The position numbers were made by a program, and so were the translations under genes. From Citrobacter koseri (GTDB taxonomy: Bacteria; Pseudomonadota; Gammaproteobacteria; Enterobacterales; Enterobacteriaceae), in contig UAVY01000004.1 in the NCBI GenBank assembly GCA_900446925.1, positions 248,001 through 312,000 on the forward strand: a DNA stretch of 64,000 bases. Direction: 5' to 3'. Positions 22,070 to 32,736 of the stretch are shown here, one piece after another (the stretch's first letter is position 1; every line of letters begins with the position of its first letter). The notes beneath the pieces are model-generated. The model searched no databases. It was not told where the DNA came from and worked only from the letters and a program-made list of their open reading frames with translations.

Positions 22070-23586
22070 ATGTGCGGTATTGTCGGTATCGCCGGTGTTA
22101 TGCCGGTAAACCAGTCGATTTATGACGCGTTAACGGTGCTCCAGCATCGTGGTCAGGATGCCGCTGGCATCATCACCATTGATGCCAACAACTGCTTCCG
22201 CTTGCGTAAGGCAAACGGACTGGTGAGCGATGTTTTTGAAGCTCGCCATATGCAGCGTATGCAGGGCAATATGGGCATCGGGCATGTGCGTTACCCAACG
22301 GCTGGCAGCTCCAGCGCCTCCGAAGCTCAACCTTTTTACGTCAACTCGCCGTATGGCATCACGCTTGCTCATAACGGCAACCTGACCAATGCGCATGAGC
22401 TGCGTAAAAAGCTGTTTGAAGAAAAACGTCGTCACATCAACACCACGTCAGATTCTGAAATCCTGCTCAATATTTTTGCCAGCGAGCTGGATAATTTCCG
22501 TCATTATCCGCTGGAAGCCGATAACATTTTTGCCGCCATTGCCGCGACCAACCGCCAGATTCGCGGCGCGTATGCCTGTGTGGCGATGATTATCGGGCAC
22601 GGTATGGTGGCTTTCCGCGATCCGAACGGCATCCGCCCGCTGGTGCTGGGCAAGCGCGACATTGGCGATGGCCGCACTGAATATATGGTTGCGTCCGAAA
22701 GCGTGGCGCTTGATACGCTGGGCTTCGAATTCCTGCGCGATGTGGCGCCGGGCGAAGCGGTGTACATCACCGAAAAAGGCCAGTTGTTTACCCGCCAGTG
22801 CGCGGATAACCCGGTCAGCAATCCGTGCCTGTTCGAATACGTCTACTTTGCGCGCCCGGACTCGTTCATCGATAAAATTTCCGTCTACAGCGCCCGCGTG
22901 AATATGGGACGAAGCTGGGCGAAAAAATTGCCCGTGAATGGGAAGATCTGGATATCGATGTGGTGATCCCGATTCCAGAAACCTCCTGCGATATCGCGCT
23001 GGAAATCGCCCGCATTCTGGGTAAACCGTACCGCCAGGGCTTTGTGAAAAACCGCTACGTTGGCCGGACGTTTATCATGCCGGGCCAGCAGTTGCGCCGT
23101 AAGTCCGTGCGTCGCAAGCTGAACGCCAACCGCGCTGAATTCCGCGATAAGAACGTCCTGCTGGTGGATGACTCCATCGTGCGCGGCACCACATCTGAAC
23201 AGATTATTGAGATGGCCCGTGAAGCAGGCGCGAAGAAGGTCTATCTGGCTTCTGCTGCGCCGGAAATTCGCTTCCCGAACGTTTACGGTATTGATATGCC
23301 AACGGCAAATGAGCTGATTGCTCACGGTCGTGAAGTGGATGAAATTCGCCAGATCATCGGCGCTGATGGGCTTATCTTCCAGGATCTGGACGATCTGATT
23401 GAAGCTGTTCGCGCTGAGAACCCGGATATTCAGCAGTTTGAATGTTCGGTCTTTAACGGCGTGTATGTCACGAAAGACGTTGACCAGCAGTATCTCGATT
23501 ATCTGGATTCCCTGCGTAACGACGATGTCAAAGCGATGCAGCGTCAGAACGAAGTGGAAAACCTGGAAATGCATAACGAAGGTTAA
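22070..23586 (+). CDS. purF: PurF, amidophosphoribosyltransferase (apparent frameshift)
   Basis: PurF performs the first committed step of purine synthesis, PRPP plus glutamine to phosphoribosylamine. The catalytic cysteine follows the initiator (MCGIVGIAG), the Ntn glutaminase domain comes first, and the PRPP-binding motif is [13 protein letters not shown]. One G is missing at 22906-22908 ([17 protein letters not shown]). Corrected length is 505 residues, exactly as in E. coli. Expression should follow the PurR box upstream of cvpA. Confidence 0.95.
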
Positions 23587-23596
23587 TCTCTCCTCC

Positions 23597-23628
23597 CGGC
23601 AAGGGCGCGCAATCCGCGCCCTTGCTTG
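23597..23628 (+). terminator. Hairpin after purF
   Basis: GGCAAGGGCGCG, short loop, CGCGCCCTTGC forms a strong GC-rich stem without a good T tract. It could attenuate transcription or protect the 3' end between purF and ubiX. Confidence 0.5.
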
Positions 23629-23684
23629 CAACGCCCCGTAAAATCCTGCAAAGTCAGCCCAGACGCAAGAAAGGGCAAAAAATC

Positions 23685-24254
23685 ATGAAACGACTCATTG
23701 TAGGGATTAGCGGCGCCAGCGGCGCGATTTATGGCGTGCGCTTGTTGCAGGTTCTGCGTGACGTGGCGGATGTGGAGACCCACCTGGTGATGAGTCCGGC
23801 TGCGCGTCAGACGCTTGCGCTGGAAACCGAATTTTCCTTGCGGGAGGTGCAGGCTCTGGCCGATGTCACCCATGATGCGCGCGATATTGCCGCCAGTATC
23901 TCTTCTGGCTCCTTTCAGACGGCGGGGATGGTGATTTTACCGTGCTCGATCAAAACGCTCTCCGGTATTGTGCACAGCTATACCGACGGACTTCTCACCC
24001 GTGCGGCGGATGTTGTCCTGAAAGAGCGCCGCCCACTGGTGTTGTGCGTGCGGGAAACGCCGCTGCATTTAGGACACCTGCGCCTCATGACTCAGGCGGC
24101 TGAAATTGGCGCCGTTATTATGCCACCGGTTCCCGCGTTTTATCATTGCCCGCAAACGCTGGATGATGTGATTAATCAGACGGTTAATCGTGTTCTGGAT
24201 CAGTTTGATATCACGTTGCCGCACGATCTTTTCACCCGTTGGCAGGGCGCATAA
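23685..24254 (+). CDS. ubiX: UbiX, flavin prenyltransferase
   Basis: UbiX joins dimethylallyl phosphate to FMN, making the prenylated flavin used by the decarboxylase UbiD in ubiquinone synthesis. The 189 residues match the family, with the FMN-binding N-terminus IVGISGASGAIYGVRLLQVL. I start at the ATG at 23685 because MKRLIVG is the conserved N-terminus; the frame is open further upstream but without homology. It is intact and ends before a clear terminator. Confidence 0.95.
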   Translation: MKRLIVGISGASGAIYGVRLLQVLRDVADVETHLVMSPAARQTLALETEFSLREVQALADVTHDARDIAASISSGSFQTAGMVILPCSIKTLSGIVHSYTDGLLTRAADVVLKERRPLVLCVRETPLHLGHLRLMTQAAEIGAVIMPPVPAFYHCPQTLDDVINQTVNRVLDQFDITLPHDLFTRWQGA

Positions 24255-24281
24255 CGCTGCCCGTTCACAGTGCGTTTTTGC

Positions 24282-24311
24282 ACAAATTGCCCTGTTTCAG
24301 GGCAATTTTGT
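24282..24311 (+). terminator. Rho-independent terminator of cvpA-purF-ubiX
   Basis: AAATTGCCCTG, TTT, CAGGGCAATTTTGT: an almost perfect stem of about ten pairs ending in Ts, 28 bases after ubiX. Confidence 0.85.
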
Positions 24312-24459
24312 AACCGCGATCATATCCTCAACATTTAATTCGCTAAAAGCGACCGAAACGCTGCGGTTCAACCGTCATACCTGCTATCTTCAACATCAGG
24401 ACAATATTGCAACGTTTTATTAACATATTTAACGTCAAATAGGGACGCTGACGTGAAAA

Positions 24460-24475
24460 TGGCATAAGACCTGCA
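24460..24475 (+). promoter_or_regulatory. Sigma-54 promoter of argT
   Basis: TGGCATAAGACCTGCA has the invariant GG and GC of a -24/-12 promoter with ten bases between them. It lies about 68 bases before the argT start. Nitrogen control of argT is established in Salmonella; the site is assigned here from sequence. Confidence 0.8.
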
Positions 24476-24542
24476 TGAAAAAGTCTGCAAACACACAACA
24501 CAATGCAAAACATAATAAAATTACGCCACTTGAGGGTTATGT

Positions 24543-25324
24543 ATGAAGAAGACAGTTCTCGCTTTGTCTTTGCTGGTAGGACTTTCCGCAACGGCGGCCA
24601 GCTACGCAGCGCTACCGCAGACGGTTCGTATTGGTACAGACGCGACATATGCGCCTTTCTCATCGAAAGATGCCAAAGGGGATTTTGTCGGTTTTGATAT
24701 CGATCTGGGCAATGAGATGTGCAAGCGTATGCAGATCAAATGCACCTGGGTCGGTAGCGATTTTGACGCGCTGATTCCTTCCCTGAAAGCGAAGAAAATC
24801 GATGCCATCATTTCATCGCTCTCCATTACCGAGAAACGCCAGCAGGAGATTGCCTTCTCCGACAAACTGTATGCCGCCGACTCGCGCCTGATTGCCGCGA
24901 AAGGCTCATCTGTCCAGCCGACGATTGACTCGCTGAAGGGCAAGCACGTTGGCGTACTGCAAGGCTCCACTCAGGAAGCCTATGCGAATGATAACTGGCG
25001 CAGCAAAGGCGTGGATGTTGTGGCCTACGCGAACCAGGATCTCATCTATTCCGACCTGACGGCGGGCCGTCTTGATGCTGCATTGCAGGATGAAGTTGCG
25101 GCCAGCGAAGGGTTCCTCAAACAGCCTGCGGGCAAGGACTATGCGTTTGCCGGTCCTTCCGTGAAAGATAAAAAGTACTTTGGCGACGGCACCGGGTTGG
25201 CTTGCGTAAAGACGATACCGAGCTGAAAGCGGCGTTTGATAAAGCGCTGAGCGATCTGCGTGCTGACGGCACCTACGACAAGATGGCGAAAAAGTACTTT
25301 GACTTTAACGTCTACGGCGACTGA
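24543..25324 (+). CDS. argT: ArgT, lysine/arginine/ornithine-binding protein (apparent frameshift)
   Basis: ArgT is the periplasmic LAO-binding protein that delivers ligands to the HisQMP2 transporter. The 22-residue signal peptide ends ATAASYA. The family signature [14 protein letters not shown] is followed by [16 protein letters not shown]. One G is missing in 25194-25196 ([15 protein letters not shown]); corrected length is 260 residues. It is a tandem paralogue of hisJ with its own sigma-54 promoter. Confidence 0.95.
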
Positions 25325-25388
25325 CCGGTTGCTGCGGGGAGTGTTGCGCACCGTTTTGGTTAACCATCACGGTGCGTGATGAGAGATT

Positions 25389-25405
25389 TGCACCATCATG
25401 GTGCG
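25389..25405. promoter_or_regulatory. NtrC-like palindrome upstream of hisJ
   Basis: TGCACCATCATGGTGCG contains the near-perfect inverted repeat GCACCAT / ATGGTGC, which matches the NtrC enhancer consensus. A weaker copy (GCACCGTTTTGGT...CACGGTGCG) lies just upstream at 25349-25376. It is about 110 bases before the sigma-54 element of hisJ, a normal enhancer distance. Confidence 0.65.
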
Positions 25406-25505
25406 TTTGTCGCTGTCAAAATGAGCATGAATGCATACTTAAGCGCTTTTCATGCAAAATAAACCGGCTGACAGGGTAGAATGCTTTGCCTTGTCGCCCG
25501 ATTAA

Positions 25506-25521
25506 TGGCACGATAACTGCA
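25506..25521 (+). promoter_or_regulatory. Sigma-54 promoter of hisJQMP
   Basis: TGGCACGATAACTGCA matches the sigma-54 consensus TGGCAC-N5-TTGC closely, with GG and GC ten bases apart. It lies about 50 bases before hisJ. Confidence 0.75.
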
Positions 25522-25570
25522 CCTGGTCCTGTAAAGATCCCCTATAAAAGACAGTCTGTTGAGGATAGTT

Positions 25571-26351
25571 ATGAAAAAACTGGTGTTGTCTCTTTCTCTG
25601 GTCCTGGCTTTCTCCAGTGCTACCGCAGCATTTGCAGCCATTCCGCAAAAAGTTCGTATCGGTACCGATCGACTTATGCCCCTTTTGAATCGAAAAATGC
25701 ACAGGGTGAATTGGTCGGTTTTGATATCGATCTGGCCAAAGAGCTGTGCAAACGCATTAATACACAATGTACCTTCGTGGAAAACCCGCTGGATGCGCTG
25801 ATCCCGTCGTTAAAAGCGAAGAAAATCGATGCCATCATGTCCTCGCTTTCCATCACCGAAAAGCGTCAGCAGGAAATCGCGTTTACCGACAAGTTCTATG
25901 CAGCAGACTCTCGCCTGGTCGTCGCCAAAGATTCTGATATTCAGCCGACCGTTGAGTCCCTGAAAGGCAAGCGTGTTGGCGTATTGCAGGGGCACCACGC
26001 AGGAAACGTTTGGTAATGAGCACTGGGCGCCGAAAGGCATTGAAATCGTCTCTTACCAGGGTCAGGACAATATCTATTCCGACCTGACGGCAGGGCGTAT
26101 CGATGCCGCTTTCCAGGATGAAGTCGCAGCCAGCGAAGGCTTCCTGAAGCAGCCTGTAGGCAAAGATTACAAATTCGGCGGCCCCGTCGGTGAAAGACGA
26201 GAAACTGTTCGGTGTGGGTACGGTATGGGGCTGCGCAAAGAGGATAACGAACTGCGCGAAGCCCTGAACAAAGCATTGCGGAAATGCGTGCTGACGTACT
26301 TACGAGAAGCTGGCGAAAAAGTACTTTGATTTTGATGTTTACGGCGGTTAA
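25571..26351 (+). CDS. hisJ: HisJ, histidine-binding periplasmic protein (six apparent indels)
   Basis: HisJ binds histidine for the HisQMP2 ABC importer. The signal peptide is [22 protein letters not shown] and the mature protein is close to ArgT. The raw sequence is broken by six one-base indels: missing C near 25670, extra G in 25989-25992, extra C in 26182-26185, missing C near 26220, missing T at 26276-26277 and missing G near 26296. Corrected, it reads through to DFDVYGG with 260 residues, the known length. The pieces match the protein without gaps, so I treat the gene as intact in the organism. Confidence 0.92.
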
Positions 26352-26400
26352 TCGCCGCTGGTGCAGATAACGCCCGCAGATTTTGACGCGCTGATTTTAT

Positions 26401-26472
26401 GCCTGATGGCGCTGCGCTTATCAGGCCTACAGAGATTTTGTAGGTCGGATAAGGCAAAGCCGCCATCCGGCA
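26401..26472. repeat. REP pair between hisJ and hisQ
   Basis: GCCTGATGGCG...TATCAGGCCTAC and TAGGTCGGATAAGGC...GCCGCCATCCGGCA form an inverted REP pair inside the transport operon. This is the classical intercistronic REP site of the Salmonella his transport operon; it is thought to stabilise the upstream hisJ message and help it be made in excess. Confidence 0.92.
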
Positions 26473-26536
26473 TTTAACGGCTCGACTGAGATCAAAAGAG
26501 GCGTCTTTACTCACCACACACGACAGGACAGGCAGC

Positions 26537-27223
26537 ATGTTGTACGGGTTTTCAGGTGTTATTTTTCAGGGCGCGCTTGTCACGCTTGAGCTGGCCCTCA
26601 GCTCAGTTGTGCTGGCCGTGCTGATCGGTCTTGTCGGCGCGGGCGCGAAACTTTCGCAAAACCGGGTGACGGGACTTATTTTCGAAGGCTATACCACCCT
26701 GATTCGTGGGGTGCCGGATCTGGTTTTAATGCTGCTGATTTTCTACGGGTTGCAAATCGCGCTCAATGCGGTGACCGACGCGATGGGAATAGGGCAGATT
26801 GATATTGATCCGATGGTCGCCGGTATTATCACCCTGGGTTTTATCTATGGCGCGTACTTTACGGAAACCTTCCGTGGCGCGTTTATGGCGGTGCCAAAAG
26901 GGCATATTGAAGCGGCGACGGCATTCGGTTTCACCGGTTCGCAAATATTCCGGCGGATTATGTTCCCGGCGATGATGCGCTACGCCTTACCGGGGATTGG
27001 TAATAACTGGCAGGTTATCCTCAAAGCGACGGCGCTGGTTTCGCTGCTCGGGCTGGAAGATGTGGTCAAAGCCACGCAGCTGGCCGGCAAGAGTACCTGG
27101 GAGCCATTCTATTTCGCCGTAGTGTGCGGGCTGATTTATCTGGTATTTACAACGGTTTCCAATGGTGTGCTGCTGTTCCTCGAGCGCCGCTACTCCGTGG
27201 GTGTGAAGAGGGCTGACCTGTGA
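26537..27223 (+). CDS. hisQ: HisQ, histidine/LAO ABC transporter permease
   Basis: HisQ is one of two membrane subunits of HisQMP2. The 228 residues contain about five membrane segments and the EAA loop that contacts HisP (EAATAFGFTGSQIFRRIMFP). It is intact; the stop overlaps the hisM start by four bases. Confidence 0.96.
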   Translation: MLYGFSGVIFQGALVTLELALSSVVLAVLIGLVGAGAKLSQNRVTGLIFEGYTTLIRGVPDLVLMLLIFYGLQIALNAVTDAMGIGQIDIDPMVAGIITLGFIYGAYFTETFRGAFMAVPKGHIEAATAFGFTGSQIFRRIMFPAMMRYALPGIGNNWQVILKATALVSLLGLEDVVKATQLAGKSTWEPFYFAVVCGLIYLVFTTVSNGVLLFLERRYSVGVKRADL

Positions 27224-27936
27224 TCGAGATTATTCAGGAGTACTGGAAATCCCTGCTCTGGAGCGATGGCTATCGCTTTACCGGCGTGGCCATTACGCTG
27301 TGGCTGCTGATCTCCTCGGTGGTGATGGGCGGCATTCTGGCGCTGTTTTTGGCGATTGGCCGCGTTTCCAGCAACAAATTTATCCAGTTCCCCATCTGGT
27401 TGTTTACCTATGTTTTTCGTGGTACGCCGCTGTATGTGCAACTGCTGGTTTTCTATTCCGGGATGTACACGCTGGAGATCGTGAAAGGAACCGATCTCCT
27501 CAACGCGTTTTTCCGTAGCGGTCTTAACTGTACCGTTCTGGCGTTGACGCTGAATACCTGCGCCTATACCACGGAGATTTTCGCTGGCGCCATCCGTTCA
27601 GTACCGCACGGGGAAATTGAAGCGGCGCGGGCGTATGGCTTCTCATCGTTCAAAATGTATCGCTGTATTATTTTACCTTCCGCGCTGCGTATCGCGCTGC
27701 CAGCATACAGTAACGAAGTGATCCTGATGCTGCACTCAACCGCGCTGGCGTTTACCGCGACGGTGCCGGATTTGCTGAAAATCGCCCGTGATATTAACTC
27801 GGCAACCTATCAACCGTTTACCGCATTCGGCATTGCCGCTGTGCTGTATTTGATTATTTCGTATGTCCTGATTAGCCTGTTCCGTAAAGCGGAAAAGCGC
27901 TGGCTCCAGCACGTGAAACCTTCTTCAACGCACTGA
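27220..27936 (+). CDS. hisM: HisM, histidine/LAO ABC transporter permease
   Basis: The second membrane subunit of HisQMP2, 238 residues, with its own EAA loop ([20 protein letters not shown]). The start is GTG inside the hisQ end (GTGATCGAG), giving the conserved [11 protein letters not shown]. It is intact and is followed seven bases later by hisP. Confidence 0.96.
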   Translation: MIEIIQEYWKSLLWSDGYRFTGVAITLWLLISSVVMGGILALFLAIGRVSSNKFIQFPIWLFTYVFRGTPLYVQLLVFYSGMYTLEIVKGTDLLNAFFRSGLNCTVLALTLNTCAYTTEIFAGAIRSVPHGEIEAARAYGFSSFKMYRCIILPSALRIALPAYSNEVILMLHSTALAFTATVPDLLKIARDINSATYQPFTAFGIAAVLYLIISYVLISLFRKAEKRWLQHVKPSSTH

Positions 27937-27943
27937 GAATACG

Positions 27944-28718
27944 ATGTCTGAGAATAAATTAAACGTTATCGATTTGCACAAGCGCTACGGCGAACATGAG
28001 GTGCTGAAAGGGGTATCGCTACAGGCTAACGCCGGAGATGTGATCAGTATTATCGGATCGTCTGGCTCCGGTAAGAGTACCTTTCTGCGCTGTATTAACT
28101 TCCTCGAAAAACCGAGCGAAGGGTCGATTGTGGTGAGCGGCCAGAATATTTCCCTGGTGCGTGATAAAGACGGCCAGCTCAAGGTCGCCGATAAAAACCA
28201 GCTGCGGCTGCTGCGTACGCGCCTGACGATGGTATTTCAGCACTTCAATCTCTGGAGCCACATGACGGTGCTGGAGAACGTTATGGAAGCGCCGATTCAG
28301 GTGCTGGGATTAAGCAAACATGAAGCGCGCGAGCGTGCGGTGAAATACCTGGCGAAAGTCGGTATTGATGAACGTGCGCAGGGAAAATACCCGGTACACC
28401 TCTCCGGTGGTCAGCAGCAGCGCGTCTCAATTGCCCGCGCGTTGGCGATGGAACCTGAGGTGCTGCTGTTTGATGAGCCGACATCGGCGCTTGACCCCGA
28501 ACTGGTAGGCGAAGTCTTGCGTATCATGCAGCAGTTAGCGGAAGAGGGGAAAACGATGGTGGTGGTGACGCATGAAATGGGGTTTGCCCGCCATGTTTCC
28601 ACCCATGTGATTTTCCTGCATCAGGGGAAAATCGGAAGAAGAAGGCGATCCAGAGCAGGTATTCGGCAACCCGCAAAGCCCGCGTTTGCAACAGTTCCTG
28701 AAAGGCTCGCTGAAGTAG
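27944..28718 (+). CDS. hisP: HisP, histidine/LAO ABC transporter ATPase (apparent frameshift)
   Basis: HisP is the ATPase dimer that drives HisQM import. Walker A is GSSGSGKST, the signature LSGGQQQR, Walker [13 protein letters not shown] and the H-loop THEMGFA. An extra G at 28634-28635 shifts the last ~28 residues; corrected, it reads [20 protein letters not shown] and ends GSLK with TAG at 28716-28718, 257 residues. The raw frame runs on to 28795. Confidence 0.95.
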
Positions 28719-28749
28719 CGGTTTATCCGTCGCTCAGAGAAACAATTTT

Positions 28750-28815
28750 GCCCGGTGGCGCTGTGTTTACCGGGCCGACACGTAGGGCCGGATAAGGCAT
28801 CGCCGCCATCCGGCG
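28750..28815. repeat. REP units between hisP and the acetyltransferase gene
   Basis: GCCCGGTGGCGCTGTGTTTACCGGGC (28750-28775) and TAGGGCCGGATAAGGCATCGCCGCCATCCGGC (28782-28813) lie between the convergent genes. Confidence 0.87.
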
Positions 28816-28816
28816 A

Positions 28817-29329
28817 TTATCGCCCCATTTCGCTTTCCAGACGGTATACCCATTCGTCATACCGGATGCCGTTCACCTCATAGGCGTTTTCCAGCACCTG
28901 AGTCCGCGTAAAACCACGCTTTTCCAGCACGCGCACAGACGCGTGATTCTCTGCCAGCACATAGGCGTTTATCGCTTTCACGCTGGTATGCGTAAAGGCG
29001 TAATCGCAGACGGCATATAAGGCTTCTGTGGCGATCCCTCTCCCTTGCGCTTCCGGGAGCACCGTATAGCCGATATCGGCTTCCTGCGGATAATGGTGGC
29101 TAATTTGTAAGCCAATGTCGCCCAAAGGCTTATCGCTGTTATGCAGGCGGATGACGAAGGTATGCTTTGAGACGAGGCGACGGGCGAACAGCAGGCGAGT
29201 GTCTTTTTCCGGCGTGATATCAGCCATATAACGCATGATTTCAGGGTTTTCACGCAGTGCGAGAAAAAAGGACCAGTCAGTAGGTTGAAAAAGGGAGAGG
29301 GTCAATCGGGAGGTGGTTATTATCGCCAT
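28817..29329 (-). CDS. GNAT-family N-acetyltransferase (RimJ/RimL-like)
   Basis: A GCN5-related acetyltransferase of the RimJ/RimL subgroup. It opens [15 protein letters not shown], has the acetyl-CoA loop [15 protein letters not shown] and the C-terminal signature [15 protein letters not shown]. The target is unknown. I use ATG at 29329 ([11 protein letters not shown], 170 residues); ATG at 29356 would add nine residues. It is intact and lies in the same direction as folX and yfcH, perhaps in one operon. In E. coli K-12 this position holds rpnB (yfcI) instead. Confidence 0.88.
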   Translation of the reverse strand: MAIITTSRLTLSLFQPTDWSFFLALRENPEIMRYMADITPEKDTRLLFARRLVSKHTFVIRLHNSDKPLGDIGLQISHHYPQEADIGYTVLPEAQGRGIATEALYAVCDYAFTHTSVKAINAYVLAENHASVRVLEKRGFTRTQVLENAYEVNGIRYDEWVYRLESEMGR

Positions 29330-29399
29330 AAAATCGCCATTCCAGAAGTCAGGCATACTACCTTACCACCGGAATGGCTACAGTGACCAGGTGAATGGT

Positions 29400-30292
29400 T
29401 TAACGGATCACATCGGCCAGCGCTTCTTCTAAATCGTACCAGCGAAATGAAAACCCCGCCGCCTCCAGTCTTTTTGGCAATGCGCGCTGTCCGCCCAGCA
29501 CCAGTACCGATGATTCCCCCATTAACAGGCGGATGACGGTCGCGGGGAACGCGCAGGATTGCGGGGCGGTTCAGCGCATGACCCAGCGCATGGGCGAACT
29601 GTTCATTACGAACCGGATAAGGCGAAACCATATTGAACGGGCCGCGCAGGTCGTTATCCAGCAGCCAGAGAATACCGTTTACCATATCATCGATATGGAT
29701 CCAGGCCAGATACTGACGCCCATTGCCAATTGGCCCTCCCAGCCCCAGGCGAAACGGCGGGATCATTTTGGCCAGAATGCCGCCTTCCGGCGCCAGGACG
29801 ACGCGGTGCGTAGCAGACAAACGCGCGTTTTATCACTTTGCGCGCTACAGGCAATCTGCTCCCAACGCGCGCATAACTTATGGGTAAATTCGTTATGCGG
29901 CGGTTCTTCTTCTGTTACGACAACTTCGCCCAGATCGCCGTAATAGCCTGCGGCAGACCCGGAAATTAACGCGGCCGGGGGCGTCTCGCTGGCGTTGATC
30001 AAATCCGCCAGCTTTTGCGTGATGAACCAGCGGCTTTGACACAAACGCTCTTTTTGCTGCGCGGTCCAGCGTTTGTCGGCGATAGGCTCGCCAGCAAGGT
30101 TGACCACGGCGTCTATGTCGTTGAGGTTCTGCCTGTCCTCCAGCCCTTTCCACAGCGCAACCCGGGAGTCGAGAAGCTGACGCGCCTTATCGGGACTCCG
30201 TGTGACGACCGTCACCTGATGCCCAGCGCCAGCAGACGGGGAATCAGGTGGCGTCCTATCAGGCCAGTACCGCCGGTAATCAGAATCTGCAT
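29400..30292 (-). CDS. yfcH: YfcH, SDR39U1-type epimerase-like protein (three apparent frameshifts)
   Basis: A 297-residue extended short-chain dehydrogenase homologue with the N-terminal nucleotide motif [16 protein letters not shown] and a C-terminal DUF1731-type region. The substrate is unknown. The reading breaks at a missing base near 30221, a missing base near 29803 and an extra one in 29543-29546. Corrected, the segments [31 protein letters not shown] and [14 protein letters not shown] join and the length equals E. coli YfcH. It is 19 bases downstream of folX on the same strand. Confidence 0.92.
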
Positions 30293-30311
30293 GTTTCCTC
30301 CCGGATAGCGC

Positions 30312-30673
30312 TTAACGTCGCCAGCTGAGCGTCATGGAGACGGAATCGGCATAACGCAGCGCATGAAGTTTGTCGATCTCTACTTCAGCATAAGTGACCC
30401 AGTGATGTTCGCGTGCGATGTCGAGCACATCCTGAGTTAATTTTTCTAACAGCGAGAATCGGTTGCTCTCCACATGCTGAATAATGTTTTTTGTGATGGT
30501 GCGGTAATTCAGCGCGTCGTTGATGTCCTCGCTTACGCGGCTTTTTCCGCCGGATAGTGAATGGCAACGTTAATAACGATATCCTGGCGGTTGAGGATCT
30601 CTTCCTCTTTGATACCGATAAACGTGCGCAGACGAAGGTTTTTTATACGAATAATAGCGTCAGGTTGTGACAT
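30312..30673 (-). CDS. folX: FolX, dihydroneopterin triphosphate 2'-epimerase (apparent frameshift)
   Basis: FolX converts dihydroneopterin triphosphate to the monapterin form and belongs to the FolB/FolX fold. It starts [20 protein letters not shown] and keeps [17 protein letters not shown]. One base is missing near 30540 ([18 protein letters not shown]); corrected length is 120 residues with TAA at 30312-30314, the E. coli length. The raw frame yields only short pieces. Confidence 0.92.
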
Positions 30674-30758
30674 TGCAGGCGTCCTCCATGGTTGAACCTT
30701 TGCATGATACACGAGAACCCGGCCGCGTTATTCGCTCTGACTCTCAGGCTTCTGCTAA

Positions 30759-31514
<756 letters not shown>

Positions 31515-31569
31515 TAATCCGCGTATAATCCAGTATCATAGAGCGGTTTTTTATGACGAGGAGTGAGTG

Positions 31570-32121
31570 ATGAAACTGATGTTTGCATCGGACATTCATG
31601 GTTCGTTACCTGCGACAGAGCGCGTACTTGAACGGTTTGCGCAAAGTGGCGCGCAATGGCTGGTGATACTGGGTGATGTGCTTTATCACGGGCCGCGTAA
31701 CGCGCTGCCGGAAGGCTACGCACCGGCGCAGGTGGCAGAACGCCTGAACGAGCAGGCGGCGCGTATTATTGCGGTACGGGGAAACTGTGACAGCGAAGTG
31801 GATCAGATGCTGCTCCATTTCCCGATAACCGCGCCGTGGCAGCAAGTGCTGCTGGAAAACCGGCGCATCTTCCTGACCCACGGACACCTGTTCGGGACGG
31901 ATAATGTACCCGCGTTAAATGCGGGCGACGTTCTTGCTTATGGGCATACTCATCTGCCGGTCGCTGAAAAACGCGGCGAGCTGTATCACTTTAATCCAGG
32001 CTCAGTCAGCATCCCGAAAGGTGGGTTTGCAGCAAGCTACGGCATTCTGGATGATAATGTTTTGAGCGTAATCGCACTCAATGATCAAAGTATCATTGCG
32101 CAGGTCGCGATTAATCCGTAA
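31570..32121 (+). CDS. yfcE: YfcE, metallophosphodiesterase
   Basis: A 183-residue MJ0936-type phosphodiesterase. The metal-binding blocks are in order: FASDIHGS, GDVLYHGPRN, RGNCDSEVD, THGHLFG and GHTHLPV. The E. coli enzyme cleaves phosphodiesters such as bis-pNPP with manganese; its natural substrate is unknown. ATG at 31570 has GAGGAG six bases upstream; GTG at 31567 would add one residue. Confidence 0.94.
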   Translation: MKLMFASDIHGSLPATERVLERFAQSGAQWLVILGDVLYHGPRNALPEGYAPAQVAERLNEQAARIIAVRGNCDSEVDQMLLHFPITAPWQQVLLENRRIFLTHGHLFGTDNVPALNAGDVLAYGHTHLPVAEKRGELYHFNPGSVSIPKGGFAASYGILDDNVLSVIALNDQSIIAQVAINP

Positions 32122-32176
32122 TTTACCCCACAATTGTAAATGCGCCGTAAGAGCGCCAGAAAAAGAAGGTTTCCTG

Positions 32177-32731
32177 ATGGTGGAACAGCGTCGTTTGGCA
32201 AGTACTGAATGGGTGGATATTGTGGAATGAAGAGAACGAAGTCATTGCGCAATCCAGCCGGGAGCAAATGCGAGCGCAGCGCTTACGTCATCGTGCAACG
32301 TATATCGTCGTGCATGATGGTATGGGCAAAATTCTGGTTCAACGCCGTACTGAGACAAAAGACTTTTTGCCCGGCATGTTAGATGCCACCGCAGGTGGAG
32401 TGGTGCAGGCCGATGAGCAACTGCTGGAGTCTGCACGACGTGAAGCGGAAGAAGAACTGGGTATCGCAGGCGTGCCGTTTGCTGAGCACGGTCAGTTCTA
32501 TTTTGAAGATGATAATTGCCGTGTCTGGGGCGGGTTATTTAGCTGCGTTTCTCATGGCCATTCGCGCTTCAGGAAGAAGAGGTCAGCGAAGTCTGCTGGC
32601 TGACGCCGGAAGAAATTACGGCGCGTTGCGATGAGTTCACCCCGGACTCATTGAAAGCGCTGGCGTTGTGGATGACCCGCAATGCCAACAATGAATCGGC
32701 AAAGCAAGAGAAGCAAGAAGAGACGGAATAA
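32177..32731 (+). CDS. yfcD: YfcD, Nudix hydrolase (two apparent frameshifts)
   Basis: A Nudix hydrolase of the isopentenyl-diphosphate-isomerase-like subgroup. The Nudix box runs [20 protein letters not shown] followed by ELG. An extra G at 32224-32225 breaks [14 protein letters not shown] and a missing C at 32558-32559 breaks [14 protein letters not shown]. The two cancel, giving 184 residues from the ATG at 32177 (MVEQRRLAS). The substrate is not known. Confidence 0.92.
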
Positions 32732-32736
32732 GGCCT

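Noticed and set aside
22070..23586. Split purF coding for separate glutaminase and PRPP-binding proteins
   Set aside because: The break is one missing G in a run; both halves join to the exact family length.
28719..28795. Longer HisP C-terminus
   Set aside because: Out-of-frame read-through after an extra G at 28634-28635; the normal end GSLK is restored without it.
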